DNA of 64,000 nucleotides from Pocillopora verrucosa (lineage: Eukaryota > Cnidaria > Anthozoa > Scleractinia > Pocilloporidae). The notes below the pieces were generated by a model. It saw nothing but the letters and a program-made list of their open reading frames with translations. It made no database searches and had not been told where the DNA came from. The translations under genes and the position numbers were made by a program. This document shows positions 51,702 through 63,851 of the stretch, in pieces; positions within the stretch are counted from its first letter, which is position 1, and each line of letters starts with the position of its first letter. The DNA lies in assembly GCF_036669915.1 (NCBI RefSeq), contig NC_089319.1, forward strand, positions 5,134,826 through 5,198,825, given 5' to 3'.

Positions 51702-54034
51702 CTATTGAAGATCTTCAGCTTTCGCAAACAGCTTAGCAGCTACATTTTCAATTCTTTCTCTGTACTCCAAATTCATGTAGTTGCCCTTGGGTACACTATC
51801 CATGCCGTACAAGGCTCCCCACCAAGCCGCCGCGATCACTCCTGTGCTGTCATTGTCACCACCGTGAAACATGGCGCGGCTACAAAGCTCCTCCCATGAT
51901 ACTCCGGCACCAAGAAGAGCGTCGTAAGCAATCATAGGTGCATCGTGGCCGCTGGATCCGCCCCACCCACTAAAACTGACTGATTCGTAAAAGGCATCAC
52001 GTTCCTTAATGTGAAACGCCTCTGGAAACACAGGGTCACTATTGCCTTGGAGAATTCCACGAAGTGAGAGATATTTTGTCCAGGCCTCAGTGAAGTATGA
52101 CCAGTGTTTTTTGTTCTCTTCTACATCACGACCAACCTCTTCGATGTACTTCATGGCCTTAGGCAAAGTGGACAACAATACTGCACCCCACTCCCTGACA
52201 GGTTTTCCTTGGACAGCGAGTGAAGTGAGTAAAGAAGATGCTAAAGAACCAAGGTAACCTGAAGAAGACAAATGAAAACTTTATTACATGTCCACTGAAT
52301 ATATTAACCCTATAACCCCTAAGAGTGCCTAGCATCTAATTTCTCCCTAAAATATCACCCCTGAATCACACACTAAGGTTATGAGAATAAAGGAAATGAT
52401 CACCAGCAAAAGAAGCTTTTGATCGGTAAACAAATTCTCCTCATCAGCACCATAGAAATAAAGGACAGTATGGAGAATATACATACTGGTGTTAGGGTGT
52501 AAAGGGTTAATAATATCTTTTTCTGGCCTTTTGTTGTAAATTACCTTTAGACAAGTTTTTGTGGTCAGCATTCACTTGGGGCATGAAACATTGTGCAAAC
52601 TGCCTTTTTTTGTGCCGACCAAACTTTTTTCCCTGGTTACCACCTAAGATTCAAGGTTGGCTGATGGAAATTTTATTTTCATATTTGTGATTAGCTCATC
52701 TGTCTAGTACCCTAACTGGTTCGTACTGACCTTATAAAGATAATGAAGATGATGACTTATTCAAAAGAGAAGCATTTAAAAATTAAAATTACCAGTAGGG
52801 TGATTGTGCGTCATCCTTCCACTCTCAATACTAACAGCAATAAGATCTTCAAGCTTGTCTGGGGAGTGATACAACAGGCCAATGCACATGGAACGCATAG
52901 CTGCACCACATCCTCCCCCCTCAGGGTCAAATGGTATCATATAGCCTTGACTTATAAGAGGTCTCAGTTGTGCGCAGCTTGATGCAGTTGTGCCCCCTGG
53001 TGCTCGGCCTCTCATATCTTCCTGTTAAAAGACAGAATTGAATGTGATGAAATTAAGTCTCCTTAATGTGTTCCTTGTAAGAGATGTGAGAGCAAAGTGG
53101 ATAGTGACCGGTTGTTCGAAGGCTAATTAGTGCTAACCCAAGGTTAAATTTTAATCTGGGTTTCTTTATTACTTCATTCAAAAGCTTTTTTGGGATAATT
53201 TTCTGTAATCTTTTTAGAGCATCCAATAATCATATTCTAGTCAAAAAGAATCGGACTGAATTTTCTTTTAAAGCTTTCAGGTCTTAAATCAGATTTGACA
53301 CGAACCATGGGTTATCTTAACCCAGCTTTGAGCAACCTAGCTCTGATCAAAAGAGACTGGCTAGAGATCTGGCTGGGTTAGGGTGCTAAAAAAGCAGTGT
53401 GTGGGGGAAGGGGGAGAGTTTTTACCCTACAATGGATCCCATCTAGTGGGAGTAGTGATAGTCTTGTACATAAACATAACACATTGTTTGTGAGCCGTAC
53501 TGCAATTGTTACGAGTGATCGTTAAGTGGAAATGATTGTCTGTAGCTAGACAGAACGCAGGGATGTCGGAACAGCAACAAAGATTATTTATTCCTGATGA
53601 ATTTCGACAACCCAAGAGGAATTTTTCATAAGAGTTTTGACTATGATTGCGACATCCCTAAAATACATGTCCCCATCACTTTCCTTCAAGATTGCCCAAC
53701 TATGCAGATTCAATGGTTGGATCTGACATTAATTCAATTTCAAAGGTATTCTGCTTACCATGCCAGCTTTGTAATTTGCAGCAAGTTTGAGGAAAAGTTC
53801 TTCACGTGTTTTCCAGGGAGACACAAGAGCCTCAGCTGTGGCCAGGTGTAACACAGTGTCGTCGCTCACAATCCAACCCTTAACGTCAATTCTCTCGAGG
53901 CCACCGAGTGTTTGCAACTGCTGATGAATAACCTCACCGGAATAACAGAATTCCCACTCGCCATTCTTGTAGCCTAGCGCATCCCCTACAGCACTTAAAA
54001 CCATTGAAGCCTTGAACTGATCCATGGAAGACAT
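51702..54034 (-). CDS. ADPRH: ADP-ribosylarginine hydrolase, copy 2
   Basis: Three exons on the minus strand: 54034-53759, 53021-52793, 52258-51702, splice sites identical in position to copy 1, giving 353 residues. The first metal-binding pair VSDDT is present. The second motif reads GGDNDST where the human enzyme and copy 1 have a Ser between the two Asp residues; both Asp are kept, so activity is plausible. The C-terminus ends AEDLQ. About 95 percent of residues match copy 1 by eye, with an uninterrupted frame, which suggests selection on both copies or a recent duplication. It lies head to head with the intact-looking receptor gene at 56366. Confidence 0.93.
52308..52506. mobile_element. 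piggyBac-like MITE in ADPRH copy 2 intron 2
   Basis: 199 bp with TTAA at 52304-52307 and 52507-52510. Orthologous to 42724-42921. Confidence 0.85.
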
Positions 54035-55254
54035 TTTGGACCGATTCGCATGGATAAATTTGCGAGTTGAAAAGGCTTGAGTTGTGGAACGCGGAAGTTT
54101 CTTAAAACTGTAATAGGACTGGAACGAGGAAGATTTTAAACCGAGTCGGATCCAGGCTCATCTCGTCACAATATCAATCACGCGAACGCCTGTTAAAAAA
54201 GAACTTTGCCCTTCTTCGTTTCGCTTGATTTGCACAGGTAAATAACCTCCCATATAAAGATGTAACAAGAATGAACTTTGCAGATCATCTTAGCCTAGGT
54301 GAGTGTTTAATTAATTTTGACGCGGACCAAACTCGGTGAACCATGCCTGATCACGTATAGCTATTCGAAAGAGATCCATAGCCTACTACTGGTAGATACA
54401 TGTTCTTGCGATCAGCACAGTATAAAATCTCCGTTACCAACTTTGGTACAACGGTGATCCTGCCTTAACTAAGCATATTTACTAACTAGATTGCTAATTT
54501 ACCGAAATCATAACTTTTCCTTGCTCATAACCACCTGTGCTTTAGTGGATTTCAATATTTGAAAGAAGTCAGTTCTTAAAAATATCTTAGGCATTGCGGA
54601 AGTTAGTATCCGTGCCTACAAAGCAAGCTTTATCCATCGAATCTGAAATCTCTTTGTGTACTGCTTCCAAATCCTTTCAACTTGTTCTTCAGAACAGTAG
54701 AAACAACATGAAAAGTTTCGCTCGAATGAGCTTCCGCCCTTCATGTAAATACAAAGAAGTGTTCTGCACCATTTGATGCAGCCAGAATCGCATACGCTGA
54801 TGAACTATAACACGGAATCCATAAACGTAATATCAGGTGTAAATACCGAACGTTGAGATTAAAATCCCATGCACGGAACCTAGCCAGATTTAATGCTGTT
54901 TCGGACAATTTTCTCAGACGAGGCATCATTCTCATAACAACTCATCTTAAAAGAGGAAATATACAAGGGACAGTTTTTGAATACAGTTCTTCCCACAGCT
55001 GGAATCTTAAGATCTTGCCCAAAAAATTCGTTGTGTAAATGATGTAGATACTTTTGAAAATGTTATAATTGTTTATTTACTGTTACTTTCATATTATATA
55101 TTTTCGATACTTGGACTTTTACATATTTTCAGCTGTGACAATTCTTAGTGAATTTTTACCTTTTAGGCCTTCTGAATTTTGACTTATGCACCCAAATAAC
55201 AGAACCTTTGTTAATACCAGTGCTTATTACACTGATAAGGTTATCATGTATAAA

Positions 55255-55258
<4 letters not shown>

Positions 55259-55285
<27 letters not shown>

Positions 55286-55288
55286 TGA
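55259..55288. repeat. (ATT)n microsatellite
   Basis: About nine uninterrupted ATT units. Confidence 0.9.
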
Positions 55289-55342
55289 AGCCGTTTTGGA
55301 CAATTTCAGACAAGGCGTCATTCTCATAACAACTAATCTTAA

Positions 55343-55551
55343 CCCCTAGCTTTCACCCCCAGGATCTCATTAGTAATTCTCCTTACTGTCTGCCATACAG
55401 TTCTTATGATGTTAGTTCAGAGGATTTGGTATTGGATCAACTGATAATCCTTTGACTGATATTTTTCTTTATTCCTATTACTTGGATACTTGATATTGTA
55501 TTGATATTGTAGGGAGAAATTCTGTCTTGGTCACTCATGGGAATTAAAGGA
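55343..55551. mobile_element. TTAA-flanked MITE, second family
   Basis: About 209 bp between TTAA at 55339-55342 and 55552-55555. Ends are cccctagctttcacc and gggaattaaagg. It is the inverted relative of the decayed element at 31330. Confidence 0.65.
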
Positions 55552-56365
55552 TTAAAAAAGAAATACACTGGAGATGGTTTTTGAATAGAGTTCTTACCAC
55601 AGCTGGAATCTTAAGATCTTACTCAAAAAATATGTTGTGCAAATGATGTAAATACTTAACAAAAATTTTTCATTTAATGTTACTTCAATTAGGATGGTGG
55701 TAGGATCAATTTATTTGTTTACTTTTTTTATTACTATGTTAATTTTATGTTAAGAAATGTTTTACCTTGGTGTGTTTTTATTCTGCATTAGTACATGTTC
55801 ATGTACATACTACACAGGTGAATAATGCATTTCACATGTGCTGATGGCTAGTTTGGAAGTACTATTCACCTCAGAGCAGCTCATGGGACAAAATGTCAAG
55901 AGTTTAATTTCAGATCATTATTTTCTTAATTCAAGGAAATAAATAATTTTATTTTATATCTGTGTGGTATATACCAAAACAATTATTCACCTCCACTTTG
56001 GTGAATAATTGTTAATTATTGTTCAGGATAGGGATCTGTTTCTATTGGCAGCCAAGGACCTTGTAATGGATTAACTGCGTGTTATTTTGCTCTCTTTTTC
56101 CTTTTCATTTCCATTAGGACTAGCCATTAAATTGTAGATAAATACTTAAGGAATGGATAGACCTGAAATACATTTTAAGGATAGTTTATTAAGTGTTTTC
56201 ATACACATTAGAATGAGTCGTGTCATTGTCATGTATGACTTTGAAATGCTACTAACGTGTGCATTCAAATGAAAATTCAACTTGACATTCTTTAAATTGA
56301 TTTGATATTCTAAGAACACATTGTTTTTTTTTACAGACCAATCAGCAGCAAGATAAACACTAACT

Positions 56366-59300
56366 ATGTCAAACAAAGAGTACTCTTTGGAAGAGCTTAA
56401 TTATTTCCGTATTTGTTACATCAGTACAAAAATTGTACGGGATGGCCTGCAATCAGTGTTCAAACAAGAATGGAATAGATTGTATGGAAGTAGGCGTGGA
56501 CAATGGCTTGACACTCCCAGTAATGGGATGGACTTTTTCAACATGGAATCATTAAAAAGCCGGAAGAGAAACTATAGGCATCTGAACAGCATTAGATATG
56601 GAGACAGCGGTTCCTGGGATTGTACCTGCCTTTTCTTTGTGATTCTCTTTTCTGATTCCCTCGGTGGACCTCTGTTACATGTAAGTCCTACTGTACATAG
56701 TTATGTTAAAGATTTGCAAGAATTCTATCATGGTTTTTGTGCACATCTTTCTCAACCAAGTGTTTTGGAATCAGACTTTCAAGCCAATGTTCAGAAGGTC
56801 ACAAATGCATTCCTAGTCTAAATCTCAACACAAAGGAACTGCAAACAATAGTCAATCAGTGGAACTTTCCTGGAGGGGAGCTTCAAACACTCCAAGAGCA
56901 AATTGCCGTCTTAGCAAAGGAAGTTCAGGGTAAGCCCAAAAACTTTGTAGTTCTTCCACCCAAGCCATCGCATGAGGTCATTGAAAGGAGTAGCGAAGTT
57001 GAAGAAATCATGCAAATGCTTTGTGACCTCCAAAACGGAAGTGACGATGATTCTGTTGTAGCTGTGTTTGTCACCGGAAATCCAGGATGTGGCAAGAGTC
57101 AGATTGCTCATCAAGTTGGACAAAAATTTTCTGATGAGAACCCGGACTGCAACTCATTTGTCATGACATTGGATGCTGAAAGCGAAGAGACTTTGCTTGA
57201 ATCGTATAAGAGATTTTGCCGTGAGCTTGGAATCACGGAATACTGTCTTAATAATATCGTAGGAAGCGATTCCAAATTGACAAAGAAAGAAAAAATTATG
57301 CATCTGAAAAGCTTTGCATTTTCCAAGGTACGAGAGTATTCAGCCTGGTTGCTCATATTAGATAATGCCAACGAAAGTGAAAGCTTACGCTGCTTCTTGT
57401 CAGAGAAAGGAGAACATGTAGGTTGTGGACAACTACTTGTTACGCAAGAGAGCACCTGTCTTCCATTTGGTTACCCTTCATGCAAAATGATCTCCCTCAG
57501 TGAGGGGATGCAAGTAAAAGATGCCATGAATCTTCTCAGGAGTATCTCCCACCTTTCAAGTGGTGATGATGAAGAAGAACGCGCAGTATTAGATGCCTTA
57601 GATTACCAGCCTTTGGCCATTGCTTCAGCAGCACTGTATGTTCGATTCTTACATGACGGAGAAGGAACGGATATTGGTTTTGCAAGTCTCACATGGGAAA
57701 GTTATGTCAAGCAACTGGACAAGGGAAAAAGCCAGGCAACAGAAGAGGTGTACGAAGATACGAAAATGAATTATCCACAGTCAGTGACTTCAGCTGTCTC
57801 ACTGACATTGCAAAAACTTGTCAAGAATGCCATTTTTGAGCGTGTGTTCCAGTTCCTAGCTTTGTGTTCGCAAGCACCAATTGCACTTAACATAATTGTC
57901 AAATATGTGATGGAAATGGAACCAGATATTGACGAGTTCCACACAGCTGCAGAAATTTCTAAATGCAGTCTGCTTATCCCAGATGCAGATAATTCTGCTC
58001 TTGTAAGAGTACACCGGGTCGTACACGAGGTGATGAAAAGTCATTTCATCGAGAGGAACCCTACAGATAAAGTCTTTGAGATCGTTCAGTCATACATCAA
58101 GACAATATCTCTGTTTGTCCAACATGACCTTGTAGAACTGGACCTCCAGTTTCACCTCTTTTCTAACATGATGGCCCCCCATTTAAAAGCGTTCAGTAGC
58201 CACTTGGATCCTTCAAACTGGGTACTGCACGTGACAAGACACGAAAGCTTATTTGAAGCCAAAGAAGCGATTTTCAGCATGGGTGACATTTGCAGCAAAC
58301 AAGATTATCTACCAGCAGCAATGAAATACTTTGAATGTGCCCTCAAAATCACCTGCAGTAAAGAAGAAGAGAGTGAAGACGACAAAGCTTTCATTGCCAA
58401 GATTCTAAACAATACAGGTGTCGTCTACTTGAAGCAAGGAATGTTTGAAGAGGCTAAAGAACACCATGAGCGTGCATTGAATCATCTCGGCTACAACTTG
58501 AATCAGGGCCAAAAGTCGAGTCAAGAAGTTGCAGACTCTTTGAACAAACTGGGAAATGTATTCTATAGACTAAGCCACTTTGATGACGCAAAGGATTACT
58601 TCATCAGGTCGCTAAAAATGAGGGAGGAGTTGTGTGGTGAAGAGGATGCTGCTGTTGCTTCCTCCCTTAACAATCTGGGATCCATCTACAGCATCTTGGG
58701 TGAGCACCAGATTGCAAAGGATTATTACCAAAGATCACTTGCCTTAACCAAAAAATGCTTTGGGGAAACCCACCCCCAGGTTGCACACTGCGTAAATAAT
58801 CTTGGAATTGTGCATTGTGAACTAGATGAAACCAGAGATGCGCAAAAACATCTTGAGGAAGCGTTTGAAATGAGGAAGAAACTGTACCAGCCCAACCACT
58901 TTGTGATCTCTGAATCCTACAACAACCTAGGATTGATGCACAGGGGTGCTGGTCAACTTGAAAAAGCAATGAATTGCTTCAAATCTGCATTATCTATCAG
59001 AGAGAGGGTGTTAGATCAAGAACATCCCGCAATAGCAGAAGTATTGAGTAATCTAGGACAGGTGTATACGGATCTTGGAGAATTGCAGGAATCCAAAAAT
59101 TGTCACCTCCAAGCAAGGAACATTCGGATGGAGAAGTTAGAAAGTGATAATTCAGAACTAGGTGACTCGATGCTGAATCTTGGAATGGTATTTGAACAAT
59201 GCAATGAGCTTCATGAGGCAGCTTATAACTATCGTCAAGCCCTTGAAATCTATGCCAAGCATTACCCAGTGAATCATCATCTATGCCAGACAACAGAAGA

Positions 59301-59784
59301 ATGTTTAAAACGTGTCTCACAAAAAGCAGATTTACAGGATTGCAGTTTGAATAGGCCTGAAAACTTCACAGCTCGCATCTGGTCATCAATGAAGAAAAGT
59401 GTCCGGGGATCAATGATCTTGAACTATCGGTTTGCTGGATCATATTATAACAGAGCCATGCAGAATTTGGCTGATTTTCCTATGCTGGGTCTCTTGGGGT
59501 TTTTTGTAACTTTTATCCTGGCTATGCAATATGTCAAATACTATAAGCAGGACGAGAATGCTAGGTTTTGTAAGGACTTATTGGAGTCAATACCCTACGT
59601 GGTTGGGTTTAGTGTGGTATCAAGGGCACTAGAATTAGATCTCCTATTTTATAATTTTGAATTACTCCATGAATTTAAATTTTATGGTTTTGTATACCTG
59701 TTGGCATACTTTCTTGATCATATCTTTGATGACTGGAACAGTGACTATATTATTAACAAAGCCACATCCATTCTAAAATTTTAA
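56366..59784 (+). CDS. HEPN-NB-ARC-TPR receptor-like protein, one apparent frameshift
   Basis: Likely a STAND NTPase of the innate-immune receptor type. The first frame (56366-56821, 151 codons) encodes a DZIP3/hRUL138-like HEPN domain: LNYFRICYI, a GMDFFN motif, GSWDCTCLFF and LQEFYHGFCAHL. The second frame (in use from about 56806 to 59784) encodes a linker, a P-loop GNPGCGKS (57076-57099), Walker B LLILDN (near 57349-57366), an NB-ARC-like winged segment, about eight TPR repeats (roughly 58273-59262) and two or three hydrophobic C-terminal segments (about 59476-59730). The frames meet where module 2 has 17 bases (gcattcctagtctaaat) against 18 in module 1, so one base is missing. The gene may be newly broken, make two proteins, shift frame, or contain an assembly error. 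Combined length would be about 1,137 residues. Confidence 0.85.
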
Positions 59785-62320
59785 ACTTGAGAAATCACTC
59801 TCATCACATCACCCTAGCTATTTTCTTCTATTATGTCGTAGAGGGCATTATCAAGTGCTGATTCTTCTTTAATTTTGTCAATTGCCCTTGGCAACATTTC
59901 TTGAAATTGAAAAAATAAAAAAAAAGACTCAACTTTAACTAAAAGTATTATGCTTTGGCTTAATTGTACAAAAATAAAACTTCATTCCACTAATTGAACG
60001 CTGAAATGGCTTCCTACATAACTGCGCAACAGCATATGTATTCTACCTTCTTAATAAGAGGAAATTTGTCCTTTTATTTTAAAAAAGTAAAAAAAAAAAA
60101 AAAAAACATTTCCTTGTAAAAAGTAAGGATTAGTGTCACTGTTGTTCACTGAAGTTACAGTTTATGAATGTTACCTTAAGTGTAATCTGTATATACATGT
60201 ACCAATCATTGGCAGGGCTCTAAAAATGACCTCAGTTTTTTTTATACTTTTGTTTATTAGAAATAAACCAAGAAGAAAAAATATTTGTCTGGATTTGTTT
60301 TTTTAGCTTTGGTTCCATTTTTAGGAAAGCTTTGAGACCCTCATCTGGAATTTATTCCAGAGCAGCTCTGGCTGCTGAGTCATCATCATACATCGTTATT
60401 AATTCCTCAGCACGTTGAAAAACATGACACAGTTCTGACAGCCACTCATGCAGCATAACTCAAAAGGAGGGCAATGAAGTATGGGCAGTTTCTTCTCTTC
60501 GCCTTTTCCTTGTCCCTTTCCTTAATTTCTAAATGTGGAACAGCTTGTTGTGAGTCTGTTAAGTTAACAAACATATTTTTAGTCTAAGAGAGCCAAATCA
60601 ATGCAAAAACAAGAAGAGGAGAAATTTATAAGCATGGAAAAAATTTGATCTAAACAGTAACTGCAGATTTGTTGAGAATTGACCTTAGCTAAGAGTTCAT
60701 CCAGTCCATTCATAATCTTGTCTGTTAAATTTTAAATGCCTCACAAAATATCCCATCCAACCTTGCTTGGAAATTGGGAGGATGTGGGATGGGGGAGAAA
60801 AAATGCAAAGCCAGATGAAATTTGTCAACCATTTCACTCCCAAAGGGGGAAGGAGGGGGGCAACACATTTCCATCACATTTTCAGTACAGCAGTCACATC
60901 TAACTTATTGCTCACTTGCAGGATCTTCACTTGACACCAATCTTCCACACCTTATATAATTTTTTTGCATGAACAGATCAACCAACTGATACATTCATGC
61001 ACACAGAAACTTAGGCATGACAGAACCATGAAAATAATAAACACATTTTCCAAGGAAACTAACATGAAAAGTGTGACACATGTGCATGGTTGTTGTGTCG
61101 CCACGAAGTTTACAGTAACCACTGACAATCCTTTGAAACTGGTGTACAAAGTGAACAAACGATGTTATGGGAACTTGCTCAAAACTGGGAGTATATATTA
61201 ATAGTAGTTATCTCATTACCACCCAAAACCCACAAAAGCTTTCAAAACCAGCACCTAATCTTATATTTTCATGGTAATAAATTATTGTTTTATTGTACCT
61301 GAAACTGACAACCTGCACAATAGACATATTCCTGGTTTTAATTTCTCTCCACCCTTAAAATAAAAATAAAGTTAGAGAAAGGAAAAATGGAAGAAGCAGC
61401 AACTTTAAATTCGTCTGTCAGTATCAGGCAGGCATTATTCAGCTCCCTTCAAGAAACCTTCAGAAAAAAAACCTTGTAATGGACCATGTTACAATGTGTA
61501 CTTAGTTGCCAAGCCTTTGATTTGGAGTGAGGCTGAAGCTGACCATGTTGTGATAGAGACCAGTATCTAGTTTGCATGATAACAAAGTAATTTACATTTG
61601 AAATGCAGCAAGGTTTGTATCATAAAAAGATCACCCTTAGCCTCATACCTTTTCAAAGGCTTGGCAACAAAGCACACAACTGTGAAATCGACTATTCCAG
61701 CATTTGCAATCTTTTCCAAAATTTCTACAACATGTAAGCTTTTTCTCAAAAGTGCCCTCTTGTTTCAATAGAAGCTAATTATAAGCTAGTCTCAGTGCTA
61801 CGTTCTGTCCACTGTTTTGCACTTACATTTGACAGATATAACAGCTTGTTTCCTTGCCACGTGTGACAAACAGCACTGAACATCAAAGAGGTAAATTTCA
61901 GGAAATATATCCTATGACACTCAATTGAAATAACAAAGGAGGTTCCTCCACAACAGAGCACTCATCTTCTATAGCTTCTAAGTTGCCATCACCACTTCGC
62001 TAGAAAGCAGCGCTCTTTTTATCTAATGATGCACATTCTCCTCTGAAATAAAAATTGTCCACTTCACTAACAATCAAAACATAGTGACTGGTGCTACATT
62101 ACAAAATAGGTAAGCTTTTCCTTATAACACAATAAAATGAATTTTGAGATAACTGATAGAAAAACACTTAAAAATAACAGTAAAGAGCCTATCAAAATAT
62201 ATCTCATACTGAGTCAATTTTTAGTTATTCAAGAAGCACCTTGTATTTCCATGAAACTTGCAAATGGTGGGAAAATGTATGCAGTAAAATTTCTCTGATT
62301 TGGCAAGCATAAAAACGACA
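59785..62320. other. Region downstream of the receptor gene
   Basis: Contains the 3-prime UTR of the receptor gene, with AATAAA-like signals near 59913 and 59972 and an A-rich tract at 60086-60107. No similarity to 49175-50504 was noticed. Small ORFs here (for example near 60965, 61567 and 61779) lack domains and I do not call them. Confidence 0.5.
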
Positions 62321-62917
62321 CAATTTGTTAACCCTACTGCAATGCCATGACAACACAACAGAGTTCCCCTAAATTAGATGCTGAAAACTTTAATAGGGAT
62401 ACTTGATCTTTGATGAGTTTGAGCATTAAGAAATCTATGCATTCAGTAAACCAGCAATTTAAGTTGAGATACTTAAAAACATTGTTCATCTTTCTTAAAA
62501 ATAAAATTGGTGATGAAATGAATATTTTTCCTAGGTAATTCTGAAAGTACATGTTCTAAACTCTGAAGCTGCAGTTTACATTTGGTTGGGTCATCCTTGT
62601 GACAGAAATCCTGAGGCGACCTGTTGCAAGCAACAGCAACACCTATTTTGACAACCCAAATGGAATTTGTTTATCTATCAAATCAGAAATCTATTCGTGT
62701 GCTGCTTCCAAATCTCCGCTGATTCTTTCCGACATTCTTACTTAAACAACCCAAGTGGAATTTGTCATAAGAGTTTTGATGATAACATCCCTGAAATACA
62801 TCTGTCCCCCTCCTCAACCATTCCCCCAACCTCATTACTTTCCTTCAAGATTGCCCAATTGTGCAGATTCAATGGTTGGATCTGACATTAATTCAATTTC
62901 AAAGGTATTCTGCTTAC

Positions 62918-63182
62918 CATGCCAGCTTTGTAATTTGCAGCAAATTTGAGGAAAAGTTCTTCACGTGTTTTCCAGGGAGATGCACGAGCCTCAGCAGTGG
63001 CCAGGTGTCGTCGCTTACAATCCAGCCCTTGACTTCAATTTTCTCGAGGCCTCCGTGTGTTTGCAACTGCTAATGAATAGTCTCTCCGGAGTAACAGAAT
63101 TCCTACTTGCCATTCTTGTAGCCTTATGTATCTCCTACAGTACTTAAACCGCTCAAGACTTGAACAGATTCATGGAAGGCAT
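62918..63182 (-). pseudogene. ADPRH exon 1 relic, module 3
   Basis: Matches exon 1 of copies 1 and 2. A stop follows nine codons after the start (MPSMNLFKS), and a 10-bp deletion removes bases just after the catalytic DDT codons (lost taacacagtg near 63009). The splice donor is intact. Exons 2 and 3 are absent downstream on the minus strand. A dead copy. Confidence 0.88.
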
Positions 63183-63635
63183 TTTGGACCAATTAGCATC
63201 CATAAATTTGCTAGTTACAAAGTAACTAAAAAATTTATTAGGACTGGAACGAGAAAGATTTTTAACGAGTCCGATCCAGGCTCGTCTCGCCACAATAATA
63301 ACGCGAACGTCTGCAGCTGGAATTCTTCGTTTAGCTTGATTTCCACAGGTAAGTAAACTCCTCTGTAAAAATGTAACAAGAATTGACTTTGCAGATCATC
63401 TTAGCCTAGGTGAGTGTTTAATTAATTTTGACCCTGACCAACTCAGTCAATCATGCCCGACCACGTATGGTTATCCGATAGAGATCCATGGCCTCAACTG
63501 CATTCGGTACATTTACTTGCAATCCGCACTGTATAAAATATTTGTTACCAACTGCGGTACAACGGTTATCCTGCCTTAACTAAGCATATTTACTAACTAG
63601 TTTGCTTATTTCCCGAAATCATAACATTTCCTTGC

Positions 63636-63851
63636 TCATAACCAGCGGATTTCAATATTTGAAAGAAGCCAGTTCTTGAAAATATCTTGGGCATTACGGA
63701 AGTTAGTATCTGTGCATGCAAAGCAAGCTTTATCCATCGAATCAGAAATCTCTTTGTGTACTGCTTCCAAATCTCTACTGATTCTTTCCAACTTGTTCTT
63801 CAAAACAGTGGAAACAACACGAAAAGTTTCGCTTGAATGAGCTTCCGCCCG
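63636..63851 (-). pseudogene. Vestigial coding-like stretch, module 3 copy
   Basis: The longest of three versions of the spacer reading: 71 codons open between stops, including SETFRVVSTVLKNKLERI, DSMDKACFACTDTNFRNA and QDIFKNWLLSNIEIR. The module 1 version has a stop after FRNA and module 2 is frame-broken. It has no suitable start Met, so if coding it was an internal exon. Family not recognised. Confidence 0.4.

Larger units (their letters stand above)
54961..56015. mobile_element. Composite repeat insertion in the module 2 spacer
   Basis: Absent from module 1, where the flanks join near 45733. It contains two diverged copies of a stretch with ccacagctggaatcttaaga (near 54995 and 55597), an (ATT)n run at 55259-55288 of the kind found at the 3-prime end of CR1/L2-like LINEs, a TTAA-flanked MITE (55343-55551), and a hairpin built on caattattcacc and ggtgaataattg (about 55980-56012). 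The LINE link is a guess; no reverse transcriptase domain is visible. Confidence 0.5.
54035..56365. promoter_or_regulatory. Head-to-head spacer of module 2
   Basis: Divergent spacer of module 2. It shares its two ends with module 1 but carries an insertion at about 54961-56015. The conserved splice-acceptor-like tract ending acag lies at 56324-56336, about 30 bases before the receptor start codon. Promoters of both genes are expected here, but no core motif is clear. Confidence 0.5.
50505..62000. repeat. Segmental duplication, module 2 (ADPRH plus receptor gene)
   Basis: Second module, collinear with 41105-50504. Differences: a 1.05 kb insertion in the divergent spacer (about 54961-56015), partial loss of the intron 1 repeat, and a long unique region after the receptor gene. 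The right limit is uncertain; module 3 similarity starts near 62321. Confidence 0.82.

Noticed and set aside
54594-54776. Plus-strand ORF in the spacer (MRKLVSV...)
   Set aside because: It is antisense to the more protein-like minus-strand reading and is not kept open in module 1.
56800-56830. Tiny intron explaining the HEPN to NB-ARC frame change
   Set aside because: The only GT-AG pair nearby would give an intron of about 21 bases, too short to splice; comparison with module 1 shows a one-base difference instead.
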